Assembly: GCF_000234805.1 (NCBI RefSeq)
Contig: NC_016645.1
Coordinates: forward strand, 1,650,391-1,714,390
Direction: 5' to 3'
DNA length: 64,000 nt
Source of the DNA: Pyrobaculum ferrireducens
GTDB taxonomy: Archaea; Thermoproteota; Thermoprotei; Thermoproteales; Thermoproteaceae
Under the pieces are notes generated by a model. The model had not been told where the DNA came from and made no database searches. It worked only from the letters and a program-made list of their open reading frames with translations. The translations under genes were made by a program, and so were the position numbers. Position 1 is the stretch's first letter, and each line of letters starts with the position of its first letter. Shown in pieces: positions 26,214-36,279 of the stretch.

Positions 26214-27282
26214 ACACAATCCTCTCAGCCGCCCTCCCATCCCCAAAAGGAGACGCGTCAGGAAGCTCTACACCCCCCGACAACACCCTCTCCAACTCCG
26301 CCAACACAACCACAGGGTTAGTTCCCACAACCCGCGCAAACCCAGCAGACACAGCCTCAGGCCTCTCAGTAGACATCCTCAACACAAGCACAGGCTTACG
26401 GATAGCCGGATGTGTAGCCTCCTCCTGAAGCCCCCCAGAATCAGTCAACACAACCCTACAATTCCTCATCAAAGCCAAAAACTCAAAATACCCCAAAGGA
26501 GGCAGAAGTTGCACATGGGGGATGGAACCCACCACATCCCAAAGCCCAAACTCAGAAAGCCTCCTCTTAGTCCTCGGATGTACAGGAAAAACCAAAGGAA
26601 TAGGACTTCTCTGAAGCACCCTAACAAAATCCCTCAACGTCTCCAACCGATCCACATTCTCAGCCCTGTGAAACGTCACCACACCAAACTCACCAAACCT
26701 AACACCCTCCAAAACTTTGGCCTCTACCTCCTTCACTTTATCCAGATACATAGTTATAGCATCAATAACGGTGTTGCCCGTCACAAAAACCTCACCCCAA
26801 ACCCCCTCCTCCAAGAGATTCCTCCTAGCCAACTCAGTCGGCGCAAAAAGCATATCCGACACATGGTCAATCATACGCCTATTATGCTCCTCAGGCATAC
26901 GCCAATCAAAACTACGCAACCCAGCCTCCACATGACCTAGCTTTATACCCAGCTTAACGGCAGTTAAACCAGCCGCTAACATACTATTAGTATCGCCCTG
27001 CACCAACATAATACTAAGACGACGACCCAAATTCGCCACAGCACGCTCCAGCTTAATCATCATCTCCCCAATCTGAGCCGCAGGACTACTATTCTCAAGA
27101 GAAAAACCCACATGAGGCTCCGGAAGACCCAACTCTTCGATAAAAACCCTACTCATTTCAAAATCAAAATGCTGACCAGTATGTACAAACACAAAATCTA
27201 TACCAGCCCCCTCAAGCCTCTTCACAACAGGCGCCATCTTAATGATCTCAGGTCTAGTACCAACAACAATCAAAACAGACAT
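26191..27282 (-). CDS. wecB: UDP-N-acetylglucosamine 2-epimerase
   Basis: The 363-residue protein is full length for WecB: VGTRPEIIKMAPVV, VHTGQHFDFEMSR, VQGDTNSMLAA, HVEAGLRS, MPEEHNRRMIDH, VTGNTVIDA, VHPRTKRR and LTDSGGLQEEA are all present in order. It interconverts UDP-GlcNAc and UDP-ManNAc, the substrate of the dehydrogenase at 23910. A TATA region (about 27295-27306) precedes ATG 27282 at leaderless spacing. A dead second copy lies at 33666-34145. Confidence 0.92.
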   Translation of the reverse strand: MSVLIVVGTRPEIIKMAPVVKRLEGAGIDFVFVHTGQHFDFEMSRVFIEELGLPEPHVGFSLENSSPAAQIGEMMIKLERAVANLGRRLSIMLVQGDTNSMLAAGLTAVKLGIKLGHVEAGLRSFDWRMPEEHNRRMIDHVSDMLFAPTELARRNLLEEGVWGEVFVTGNTVIDAITMYLDKVKEVEAKVLEGVRFGEFGVVTFHRAENVDRLETLRDFVRVLQRSPIPLVFPVHPRTKRRLSEFGLWDVVGSIPHVQLLPPLGYFEFLALMRNCRVVLTDSGGLQEEATHPAIRKPVLVLRMSTERPEAVSAGFARVVGTNPVVVLAELERVLSGGVELPDASPFGDGRAAERIVSIVKSKL

Positions 27283-27312
27283 AGATAGAGGAAAAAATAT
27301 TTTTAAAAAAGC

Positions 27313-30300
27313 TTACCTTACCACCGTAGTCCAGTCCTCAAACGGATAATACACGTAATACTTCGTATAGGTGCTACCCCACCTCCACACCACTGGCAGA
27401 GAGGGCAACTGGGCCCAGTACATCGTCGACACGTCAAACTTCTGCCCAGGAGCCCCGTAGTTAGCCACAGTCACAGAAAACGTAAACTGCGTGCCAGCAG
27501 GAAACGGACCAGAGACATACCCAGGACTCACGCTGTAGTAGCCAGGCGTGTAGCGCTGATCAAAGTCCAGCCACGGCGTATACGGCCTTGAAATAAACGC
27601 ATACATATCCCTAACTATATACGGCAGGGAGAACCTCACATAATACGTCCCACTACCAACCACCTGAGCAGGCAGAAGCGACATAGCTGGCAGAGCCCTC
27701 ACCCTCACAGTAATAGGTTCAGAAGCGCCACTCCTCCCGTCGTACAACACAGACCTCACCACTATAGCAAACACCCCACCCTCAGGCTTGCTGTGCGGAT
27801 ACAGCCAGTTCCTGTAGTTAACACCGGGGAACCACACAACCCTCTTAGCCACGTCAATGGAACCAGCGCCTGTGTTAACCCACTGGAACACGCCCGATCC
27901 TAAATAGTCAAAGTAGGAAGCACCCTGGCCAAGGTAAGCACCAGCAAACTGACCGTCTGGACCAACGGCGAAGCCAATAAGCGAGGTGTCGGGCTGGCTC
28001 CACGAAGCCTCGGCCTCCAGCGCCAGAGCGCTACCCCCAGCTGGCCTCACGAAGTAAACACGCCAGTCACCAGACTCAAACCTCCAAGCCCAGTCAGTGG
28101 CACCCCTGATAGACCTCGCATCAGGCCACCTCCCGTTAGATCCACTAGTCAAAACCAACCACCCACCACTCACATCGGTATACACATTAAACGAATACGG
28201 AACAGACATCACCTTCCCAGTCACGTTGTTGGTCAATATAAGCTGGCCAATATAGGTAGTGGGGACGGCGTTTGAAGGAACACTCACAGTGAGCGTAAAG
28301 GTGTAGGAGCCGCCAGGCGGTATAGTTGCCGACGAAGGAGATACAGAAACCCACGGATCTCTAGATAGGCCTTCCACATATGTAATATTTACGCGGATAG
28401 GCACAGGCGGGACATAGCTAGGCGCGCCGGGTCCCCGAACCAAGTCAACGGTAACCACTATACCCCTATAAGAGCCGAGCTTAAACGTCGGCAGAGATAT
28501 CGTGGCGAGGTTCCAGTTAGCCCAATTATAGCCGTAATTTACCAATATCATTTCATCAGGGTCAGGCATGCCGTTACCATTTGTATCACTCCTCCAAATG
28601 TGGATCCACACCCTCACCCTGACATCCATTCTGTAGTCACCATCACTATCAAATGCACTAAACGGAATCGTAGCCACCACCTCCATAAAGCGATAAGTCA
28701 TAGTGAGATTGGAAGAGGTAAACACCCAATAGGTCCTGTTATAAGGCGCACCCGACGCCAGAGACAGCGAGGCGCTCAACGTCTGAGTTCTAATCACCAC
28801 AAACTGGCGGGGAGACAGGCTTACAGCCATAGTCTTGTTTGTCGGGTTCCTAACCGTCAGCGTAACGGACTTCGACCCACCGCGGGCGACGTCGCCAAAG
28901 AACACAACGCCGTCAAATCTCGAAGAGGCCGCTGGAGGCATGGCGCACCTGGAAGGCGCAAGGTCCGTGCCAAGCCACCACAACATATACGCCCTGATGT
29001 TGTCACACCACTGCCAACGCCAAATACTCCCAGCCTTAGACGCGTACTGGGACCATAGAGAATTACTAAACACTAGCGCCTCGTACGTAGCCGCAGTTCT
29101 GCCAGCCAGCAACCGGGCAAGCGAGACGGCCCTATAGGCATCAACACGGCCAAAGCCCTCTGTAGCAGTGTCATATCCCAAGTACTTCGCCGAAGATTGA
29201 ATCACGGCCTTTACAAGCGCGGGGTCGGCAGACCTCCCCAACACTTGGTAAACCAGCGCCGCCACACCAGCCGTGAGCGGAGTCGCGTAGCTAGTACCCC
29301 CGAACAAAGTGTAGTTCACGCCCACAGGCGCCGCGGTGAAGCCAAACGCCCCAACATTAACAACATCAGGCTTAATAAAGCCCACCACCGTAGGACCCCT
29401 CAGCGACCAGCTAATCACCTCGTCACTACTCCAGCCAGCCCCCGAGGCATATACCGTGTTGTTCATCTTCGTATAGACATACGCAAAATGAGTCGAAGTA
29501 GAGGCACCCGTAGTCAAGACACCAGGCGAGGCCCCTGGGCTCGTGATAGTGCCGTAGCCAGGTCCGCCATTTCCCCCAGCCTGCACAATTAACACACCGG
29601 GGTAGCGCGGGTCTAAGTAACCCGGAAGCGCCAGCCCAGCAACAAACACAGACTCGAAATCATATCCGAACGCCCCAACGTCATAGGCAAAATAAGAAAT
29701 CCCCCAGCTATTGCTAATAACATCAGCCCTCCTAGACCCCGTGAAGTAGAACTGCCCAGTATACGGATCAACGTCAAAGCCAGCGGCCCACAACATGCCG
29801 CCCTCCACATTACCCGCCCACAGCGCCTTGACGCCAATGATCCCAGCCCCAGGCGCTATGCCGGTTAGCCTCACCGTGCCCAACCCAGGGATATTATAGA
29901 CCACCACCCCCCTGCCAGCGGCAGCAGACGCCGCGGCTGTGCCATGCCCGTCAAAGTCATAGAAAATACTCAGCCACCTCCCGTCCCTATCCCAGCCAGG
30001 GTGAATCTCAGCAGGATAACTAAACCACCACCACAAGTCGTAGAAGAACCCACCAGCAACACCAAGGGAAATATCAGGAAAGCCATTCCCGTCATAATCC
30101 GGCGCTATCACCCTATTGCTCCAATACCTCAGCACAGAACCCCTCGCATAAGGATCTATAGGAGGAACTTTCTCATCGTCAAATCTACAGTTACGATTAA
30201 CATCTACAAACACATAACCATAATAGTCCCAGCCCTGCGGCCTCCACGCCAAAACACCAGCAACCACCAGCCCATACCCAGGCACAAACATATATGTTAC

Positions 30301-31149
30301 GCCAAATCTAAACTCACCAACCCACGAAGGACTAACTCTATAGTAATCACACGGCGGAGAAATATATACAGGCCACGGAGTCAGAGTTGTATATAGTCTC
30401 CCCCCTACGTATAGATGAGTTGAATTAACACGAGTTACAGGCTCCAGCAATAATACTTGTGACTCATCGGCGTCAAATACTAGAGGCTCTCTGATATTGA
30501 CACCCTTGTACAGACCCGACCAGTATCTTAAAGCAGTGGTGAGATCCGGGTGACCATAATCCACACCAGTATCCACAATTGCAATATTCACCCCACTTCC
30601 ATCCACCCCGTAAACCCTCTGCGCCAGAGACGCGCCTATCAAATCTCGAACAACGGCGTTCAGCGTACCAATCCCCCTCTCACTAACCCCATCTGGCAGA
30701 CGCGGCATCGTGGAGGGAACCGGCTTAGACAAAACAGCCTCAACATGCTCCCTGTAGCCAGCAAGCAAACGATTAACCACCTCAGGCCTCTCAGCAACCC
30801 TAAACATGTAGCGACCCTCCCTATCCTTCACAACTTTCGACACCCTGACCTCGGTAATACTTACTTCTCTTCCATTTATGCTTACCCTTTTACTATGTGT
30901 ATATAGTTGCGTAAACATTTCATGTACTTTATTTACCACAGAGTCGGGAACCCCCTTCTTAAATATCACAGTGGAGACTATATATCTCTCACCACCAGCA
31001 GTAATGTTGCCCACAAATACATTAACCTCTGGACGGGCGGGATCCCCGATCTGATACCTTTGAACATCACCAATTTGGGCTAACGCCACAGCACCAACCA
31101 ACGCTAACACTATTACAGCCAGCAACCCAATCCTATTTGTAGAACCCAT
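27313..31149 (-). CDS. Large secreted subtilisin-like protease (S8)
   Basis: The 1,278-residue protein starts with a signal peptide (IGLLAVIVLALVGAVALAQ). A propeptide-like region of about 160 residues follows. The catalytic triad is split: Asp in IVDTGVDYGHPDL near residue 193, His in DFDGHGTAAAS near 402, Ser in GGTSYATPLTAG near 615, with the oxyanion Asn in VQAGGNGGPG. The 200-residue insert between Asp and His is rich in Tyr and Trp. The C-terminal 600 residues look like beta-sandwich modules. It resembles pyrolysin-class extracellular proteases. No C-terminal membrane anchor is seen. A TATA box (ATTTTAAAAT, about 31170-31180) fits a leaderless start. Confidence 0.88.
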   Translation of the reverse strand: MGSTNRIGLLAVIVLALVGAVALAQIGDVQRYQIGDPARPEVNVFVGNITAGGERYIVSTVIFKKGVPDSVVNKVHEMFTQLYTHSKRVSINGREVSITEVRVSKVVKDREGRYMFRVAERPEVVNRLLAGYREHVEAVLSKPVPSTMPRLPDGVSERGIGTLNAVVRDLIGASLAQRVYGVDGSGVNIAIVDTGVDYGHPDLTTALRYWSGLYKGVNIREPLVFDADESQVLLLEPVTRVNSTHLYVGGRLYTTLTPWPVYISPPCDYYRVSPSWVGEFRFGVTYMFVPGYGLVVAGVLAWRPQGWDYYGYVFVDVNRNCRFDDEKVPPIDPYARGSVLRYWSNRVIAPDYDGNGFPDISLGVAGGFFYDLWWWFSYPAEIHPGWDRDGRWLSIFYDFDGHGTAAASAAAGRGVVVYNIPGLGTVRLTGIAPGAGIIGVKALWAGNVEGGMLWAAGFDVDPYTGQFYFTGSRRADVISNSWGISYFAYDVGAFGYDFESVFVAGLALPGYLDPRYPGVLIVQAGGNGGPGYGTITSPGASPGVLTTGASTSTHFAYVYTKMNNTVYASGAGWSSDEVISWSLRGPTVVGFIKPDVVNVGAFGFTAAPVGVNYTLFGGTSYATPLTAGVAALVYQVLGRSADPALVKAVIQSSAKYLGYDTATEGFGRVDAYRAVSLARLLAGRTAATYEALVFSNSLWSQYASKAGSIWRWQWCDNIRAYMLWWLGTDLAPSRCAMPPAASSRFDGVVFFGDVARGGSKSVTLTVRNPTNKTMAVSLSPRQFVVIRTQTLSASLSLASGAPYNRTYWVFTSSNLTMTYRFMEVVATIPFSAFDSDGDYRMDVRVRVWIHIWRSDTNGNGMPDPDEMILVNYGYNWANWNLATISLPTFKLGSYRGIVVTVDLVRGPGAPSYVPPVPIRVNITYVEGLSRDPWVSVSPSSATIPPGGSYTFTLTVSVPSNAVPTTYIGQLILTNNVTGKVMSVPYSFNVYTDVSGGWLVLTSGSNGRWPDARSIRGATDWAWRFESGDWRVYFVRPAGGSALALEAEASWSQPDTSLIGFAVGPDGQFAGAYLGQGASYFDYLGSGVFQWVNTGAGSIDVAKRVVWFPGVNYRNWLYPHSKPEGGVFAIVVRSVLYDGRSGASEPITVRVRALPAMSLLPAQVVGSGTYYVRFSLPYIVRDMYAFISRPYTPWLDFDQRYTPGYYSVSPGYVSGPFPAGTQFTFSVTVANYGAPGQKFDVSTMYWAQLPSLPVVWRWGSTYTKYYVYYPFEDWTTVVR

Positions 31150-31399
31150 AACTGTCCAAAATTCTGGTATTTTAAAATATTACGTATATGGTCATAGTTA
31201 TAGCCTACATATATATTTAGTTAGTTAAGATGGGTAAGCACCAGCTGACGCATCCATTTGCTTGGTGCAAAACAATTAACCATGAGAATATCTGTCGTAA
31301 ATCTCAACCTCACTATATTAAATACTTCTGCGTAGAGATATTCAGTAACCTCTTTCGGCATAAGTTACAGCCCTAAAACGATACACCTAATACTGTCTA
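31150..31399. other. AT-rich intergenic with protease promoter
   Basis: Contains the TATA box ATTTTAAAAT about 26 bases upstream of the protease ATG, and no gene. This is where composition switches to AT-rich. Confidence 0.45.
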
Positions 31400-31663
31400 T
31401 CACCACTTCCAAACCTTGTAAACCCTAATACTCAGAACCCTCTGTGTCGCCTCGTCGGATTCTCTACAAAAATACAAAATTTTCTCGGTGATATCCTGGG
31501 GATCTCTAGGCGGCGCCAAAAAGCCACCGTAACCATCTACTATCCGATCCGCAATACCACCTACTCTTGTACCCATCACAGTTTTACCCCGCAACCGCGC
31601 TTCAATCACCACAAACCTCCACGCCACCTGAAGAGAAGGTACCACAACCACGTCACTAGCCAC
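31400..31663 (-). pseudogene. GT4 glycosyltransferase, C-terminal fragment
   Basis: The 87-residue frame reads VVVVPSLQVAWRFVVIEARLRGKTVMGTRVGGIADRIVDGYGGFLAPPRDPQDI in consecutive pieces: the E-x7-E region and following loop of a GT4 enzyme. The preceding two-thirds of the gene are missing. It is a relic. Confidence 0.65.
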
Positions 31664-31934
31664 GACAACTTAGATTGCGTAAAACAATAAAAATAACGTT
31701 GCTTTCAACACTAAGCCCCCACTAAACGCCTAAAGAATATCGAGATCTCCCCTCTACCTATCACAAATACAACATCTTAATGCCCACTCAACACAATTAC
31801 TATAGCCCTTATTGAATACTCCACTCCACATTTCGGGTAGCGAACAGTAAAAATAGCAATCCCTATTCCTAACCCCTTCCGTGACTTCTCTCTATCTAAT
31901 TAATTAAAAAGCTTTACATCAACCCTATAAGGGA
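31664..31934. other. AT-rich region, no gene seen
   Basis: No frame or motif recognised. It separates two glycosyltransferase scraps that may come from one former gene. Confidence 0.35.
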
Positions 31935-32030
31935 CTAGTAAATCTTCTCCAGCGAATACAATTTTGATGCCTCTTCAAATACAGCTTTGCTAGCCACAAT
32001 CAAGGCATCGAAAACTCTTCTCACCAACAT
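31935..32030 (-). pseudogene. GT4 glycosyltransferase scrap
   Basis: The 31-residue frame MLVRRVFDALIVASKAVFEE...LYSLEKIY resembles the stretch of GT4 enzymes where the acceptor domain meets the linker (DAVIAVS-type). It ends at a TAG. With 31400-31663 it may be all that remains of one gene. Confidence 0.35.
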
Positions 32031-32360
32031 ACCGTGACATTACTCAACCTGGTACCATGCCTCACAGAAGGTTCATTAAGAAAATCATTAGCCGTGAAGC
32101 GTAACGACGAATGACACTCTGTGCCCCTAATTAGTAATATTAGTAATAATAATTGTAATAAAGAACATAAAAATATATAAATCCATCCCGCCTAGATCTC
32201 ACCACATGCACCTCCACGCCACGGTGTAGTAGTCTAGATGATTTTCTCAAAAGACAATTATTAAGTTAAATCATCATAGAATGTCCAACTAAGTAGATAC
32301 AACTTTGAGCTTTGCTTTAATAAAATCTAAAAGACTAACTTAGTATTTATTTATAGAAAT
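32031..32360. other. AT-rich region, no gene seen
   Basis: AT-rich DNA with no recognisable frame, repeat or RNA. Confidence 0.35.
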
Positions 32361-33605
32361 TCAAATAGTTTTATTTGTACATACATTAAGTAATCTTTCT
32401 AGTAAAATATTAGCAATTTTTTGATAATCAAATTTCTCTGCAATTTTCCGCGAGTTTGTCGATAATCTAAAATAAAGCGATTTGTCATATAATAGTTCAA
32501 TAATCTTTTTAGCAACATCTGATGGTTCAGGTTTACAAAACAATATATGTTCTCTATCCCTAATGCCATAGAATTTAAAAATTTCATGATCTGTTGCAAT
32601 TACAGGTACGCCTAAAGCCCATGCTTCTATAATCTTTATAGGCAGTACGCTTTCTGTTACTAGAGTCTTAGGTCGTGGCAAAACCAATACATGAGACCGC
32701 GCAAGCACTTTTAATGCTTCAAAATGCGGCAACGAACCCACCATTTCACAATTAACACCCAACTTGTTACACAATATTTCGATCTTCCTCCTATCAGGAC
32801 CGTCACCCACTATTACTAACTTAATACGTTTACCGACATCTAACCGTCTCAATAAAGACACCGCTTTTACAACCACATCTATACCCTGCCACCAGACTAA
32901 AGAACCTACAAAAGCTACAACAAATTCATTTGAAAAAACTCCATTACTTCCCTTGGTCATAATTTTACTCACCTTTTGCAAATCTATACCTGGAGTTATT
33001 GCCACAACCGATCCGGAAGGAATAACCCCTCTTCTAAATACTAAATATTTTAATAATAGCGGCGAAACGAGGCCAACTATACGTGCACGAGCGAGGGCAT
33101 GTCGATCAGCACTAATGATGAATCGTTTTACAAAATTAATTACTGTCACCTCTTCCTCTCCTAAGGACACGAGTTTTACAAGCGTCCTATTCCTAAGCAT
33201 AGGCATGAGAAGAAAACCCAGAGCATTCCACGAATTCCTTACGTAGATACACACTTCATGTTTAGTGAAAAAACTATATAAATAAACAGCCAACGCAATG
33301 ACTAAACTAAAGAATGATGAAAAAATATAATATGTAGATACTATACCAGTTAGAAGTATAGGTATATATGTAACACCTTCCAAAACTTGTAATTGTGCTC
33401 TGAATTTATTATACTTAAAAAGCATTTTTAACGATAAATTATAAAAAACGTAACATTTACCATTGAACTTAGATATAAATTGTTTACATAAGTGATTTAT
33501 TAACTGTCGCTCATTAACCGCATCACCCGTGTTACCCAAATATGTTGAATAAACGACAAGAAGTTTTTTTCTCGATGTTTTTGAATTAATTTTATAGCTT
33601 TTCAC
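32361..33605 (-). CDS. Glycosyltransferase, GT4 family
   Basis: The 414-residue GT-B protein has an N-terminal acceptor domain (KLLVVYSTYLGNTGDAVNE) with a hydrophobic membrane-associating segment near residues 85-115. The donor domain carries VVAFVGSLVWWQGIDVVVKA near 230, VIVGDGPDRRKIE and ESVLPIKIIEAWALGVPVIAT (E-x7-E region) near 330. Its coding DNA is very AT-rich and uses codons unlike the wecB or protease genes, so it is probably acquired. It is intact but flanked by pseudogenes. Specificity is unknown. Confidence 0.82.
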   Translation of the reverse strand: MKSYKINSKTSRKKLLVVYSTYLGNTGDAVNERQLINHLCKQFISKFNGKCYVFYNLSLKMLFKYNKFRAQLQVLEGVTYIPILLTGIVSTYYIFSSFFSLVIALAVYLYSFFTKHEVCIYVRNSWNALGFLLMPMLRNRTLVKLVSLGEEEVTVINFVKRFIISADRHALARARIVGLVSPLLLKYLVFRRGVIPSGSVVAITPGIDLQKVSKIMTKGSNGVFSNEFVVAFVGSLVWWQGIDVVVKAVSLLRRLDVGKRIKLVIVGDGPDRRKIEILCNKLGVNCEMVGSLPHFEALKVLARSHVLVLPRPKTLVTESVLPIKIIEAWALGVPVIATDHEIFKFYGIRDREHILFCKPEPSDVAKKIIELLYDKSLYFRLSTNSRKIAEKFDYQKIANILLERLLNVCTNKTI

Positions 33606-33665
33606 TTTGATTTACAATATAAGCTTCAATATTTGAAATAAATATGATAGTATATTCTCTCTTAA

Positions 33666-34145
33666 TCATGCATCAACAACAATAGAGCCAACGAGGTATA
33701 GATGTGTCTTGTCAGTACCCTCCATGAGTAAGTTGTAGTAAGCGAGCTTTGTCGGGGCAAAATGCATAAAGGCAATTGCGTCGGCAACTCTGCGATACAC
33801 CTCCTCAGGCATATATAGGTCATAACTTCGCATGCCAGCCTCGTCGTGAATAAAAGGCACTCCCTCATAAACAGAGGCGATACCAGCCGCAAGAGTAGTC
33901 GCGGTATCTCCCAACGCATATACCGCAACGATAGCATCCTCTCTAACAGATCCCCTTCTGCTGGGATATCAAGATATACATGAGGCTCAGGTAATTTAAG
34001 TTCCTAAAAGAAAACCCGGCTCATCTCGTAGCTGAAATGTTGCCCACTCCACACCAGAGTATAGTTCCCCCACCTCTCGAGCTCTCGAATAACAGGCATA
34101 GCCTTGATGATCTCAGGACGTGTCCCAATAACCACAAGTTGCCGA
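33666..34145 (-). pseudogene. wecB: UDP-GlcNAc 2-epimerase relic
   Basis: Reading across frames gives VVIGTRPEIIKAMPVIRELE, SGQHFSYEMSRVFF-stop-ELKLPEPHV, then after a shift GDTATTLAAGIASVYEGV, DEAGMRSYDLYMPEEV and VGSIVVDA. These match WecB at 26191-27282 position by position. A TAG, a frameshift near 33915 and loss of the C-terminal half mark it as dead. Some active-site motifs have drifted (HVEAG became HDEAG). Confidence 0.75.
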
Positions 34146-34180
34146 TTTTCATCGTCGGAGTGTATCTACAAGATCCATAG

Positions 34181-35933
34181 TCATGGCACTACAAATATCC
34201 TCACAGGTCCGCTGAAGATACACGTCTTGTTCATTACCCAGGGCCACACACTCAGAGATATCGAATCCACCATATCCACCGCACGATCTCTCAATACTAG
34301 GAAGGTGGATTTACTACTCAGCAAAAAGTCTGGCGTAACATATAGGCCATAGCCACCGGCCCATAAGAAAACTCCGTCACTAGTTGAGAACCCCCGATAT
34401 ATGCTTTGAACCCATAGATACTTCCACCTCATATAGGAACCCGCGCGCCAATCAACTAGTACGAGTGGAGCCCTTAATAGCGGCGCAATTAAATCCAGCG
34501 CTTGCTTCTCCTGATATACAATAAGTCCAGTGGTATAGGTGTAAGGATATACAGTATATCTGTTGCCCGGCATAAATACAGCAGAGTACAGAAAGGCAAA
34601 TACCACAAGTAGCAGGAGAAAGCAACTAAAGAAGCGCCGCCTCAGCCTATGCAAGGCTATTGGAGCAAGCGCGGCGGCGAGGCAGATCGAGGGAAAGCCC
34701 AAATATCTGTCAAGAACAAGGGCCGGGAATGAAGTTACGCCCACTGTAGCTAATGCAATAAAGACCATGAGAACAAACGCCAATGTCCTTAGTCTCCATT
34801 CATACACAAAAACGGCAAGAGTTAATGACACAACTACCGCTACGCCTAGCCATGACAATACCGTCACTGGAGGCGGCTTGACGGGGGAGGATGCGATTAA
34901 GATTTTCTCTCCCCTCAAGAAGGCAATAAGGGCATTTACTACTGATGTATATGACGACCCTAGTACAGATATCAAGGTAGTATATGTAGCATATATTGAA
35001 AAGATAATTATATATATATTATAAGAGAAATCTTTAAAAAATCACTCTTATACCTATTATTAATATAATGTATTAGTAATATTATAAGTAACCAAGTTGC
35101 AACACCCCCGTGTCCTATAATTACCGCTGTAGACAAAAGTAGCGCCAGAAGCGGTGTTGTGGCTAGCGTTAGGTACAGGAGAGACAAGACAGCGCTGTAG
35201 GCTTGCGGTATGAACCATACAGACCATACAACTGCCAATGGAATTAGCAGGATTACAACGGCGCCATATGGAGAATTTGTGCCGGCCATTTTACGCGTTG
35301 CCAGATACACGCCAAGCGGAAGGGCAAAAAGGTAAAGGAGCCCAATTGCTACACTACTCCACACCGCGTTGAAACTGGCTACAAAAGAGAGCTCGGCGTA
35401 GAGAAGCGAGACAAGCGGAAAGGGATAGGCTAGGTGTCTCATAGTGACGTCCTCTAGATTTCCAGTTTCCATAAGTTGAGCAGCTTGTGTAGCGTCGCGC
35501 CAAGTGTCGTTACCGAAGCTGGGGTATATTGCGAGTACATCACAGCCACTAACACGCCTACGATACTTGCTGTAATGGCCACCTTCTTAAAGACTCGGTC
35601 GTCTAGTAGGAGCACAGCTCCCAAGGCTACCCCCGTCGCTACCAGAGATGGCAACCCGGTGTGACCAAACACTACAACCTCTGTTTGCGCTGTTGCGAAA
35701 ACAGCCAGAGGAAGAACCCACGGCGAAACAGGCAACTTATATCTCTCCAGCTTGATATTCGCCGGTTTGTCCGTTAGGTATATCGTGGCTAAGGCCAGCA
35801 CTCCTGTTATATTAGCTAAAATAAATACAGATTGAGATAAATATGACCTAATATATAGGTATATGTTAATTATAAATCCCGTAAAAATAAGTGATATTAT
35901 AATAAGCTTAAGAGAAAATGTGCTACGTAGCAC
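34181..35933 (-). pseudogene. Polytopic membrane protein, frameshifted
   Basis: Three consecutive open frames (35933-35454, 35472-35008, 34975-34181) are all strongly hydrophobic and join into one protein of about 580 residues. The breaks lie near 35465 and at an A/T run near 35020, where KSDFLK would continue as DFSYNIYII. About 12 membrane helices are followed by a soluble C-terminal part (VDWRAGSYMRWKYLW). The layout resembles large archaeal membrane glycosyltransferases or polymerases, but no motif is decisive. Length and context parallel the intact 588-residue gene at 37948. Confidence 0.6.
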
Positions 35934-36030
35934 TTTCTCTATTACAAAGCACCCATGCCGGAGACATACGGCATCACGCTAATAACTCGCACCACAAGCT
36001 GAAGGAGGCTTAGCTGGTGGTGATCTAGAC

Positions 36031-36278
36031 CTACAAATTGTTTAGGGCTACCAGGTGAGACGCGGCATAAACACCTCTAATCGCACCCTCAACAGTTTCG
36101 TAATTCATAACATCACCCCTAACAAATTTAATAGTACCAATAACGTGCCTGAGGTTAGCGCGCTTGTGGATAAGTTATCAAGGACCCCAACGCTGTGCCC
36201 AGCTATGACCAAAGCCCTAGCCAGGTGAGAGCCGATGAAGCCAGCTCAACCCGTGACTAGAATCCTCGGCGTTTCCAT
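36031..36278 (-). pseudogene. NAD-dependent sugar epimerase, N-terminal relic
   Basis: The start METPRILVTG is followed by TGA where Gly is expected, then AGFIGSHLARALVIAGH and VGVLDNLSTSA, the Rossmann motif of extended SDR sugar epimerases. A frameshift then leads to FVRGDVMNYETVEGAIRGVY before a stop. Only the first 85 or so codons survive. Confidence 0.65.
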
Positions 36279-36279
36279 A

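Noticed and set aside
30550-30906. Plus-strand frames within the subtilase gene
   Set aside because: They are antisense to a clearly coding secreted protease with intact catalytic motifs.
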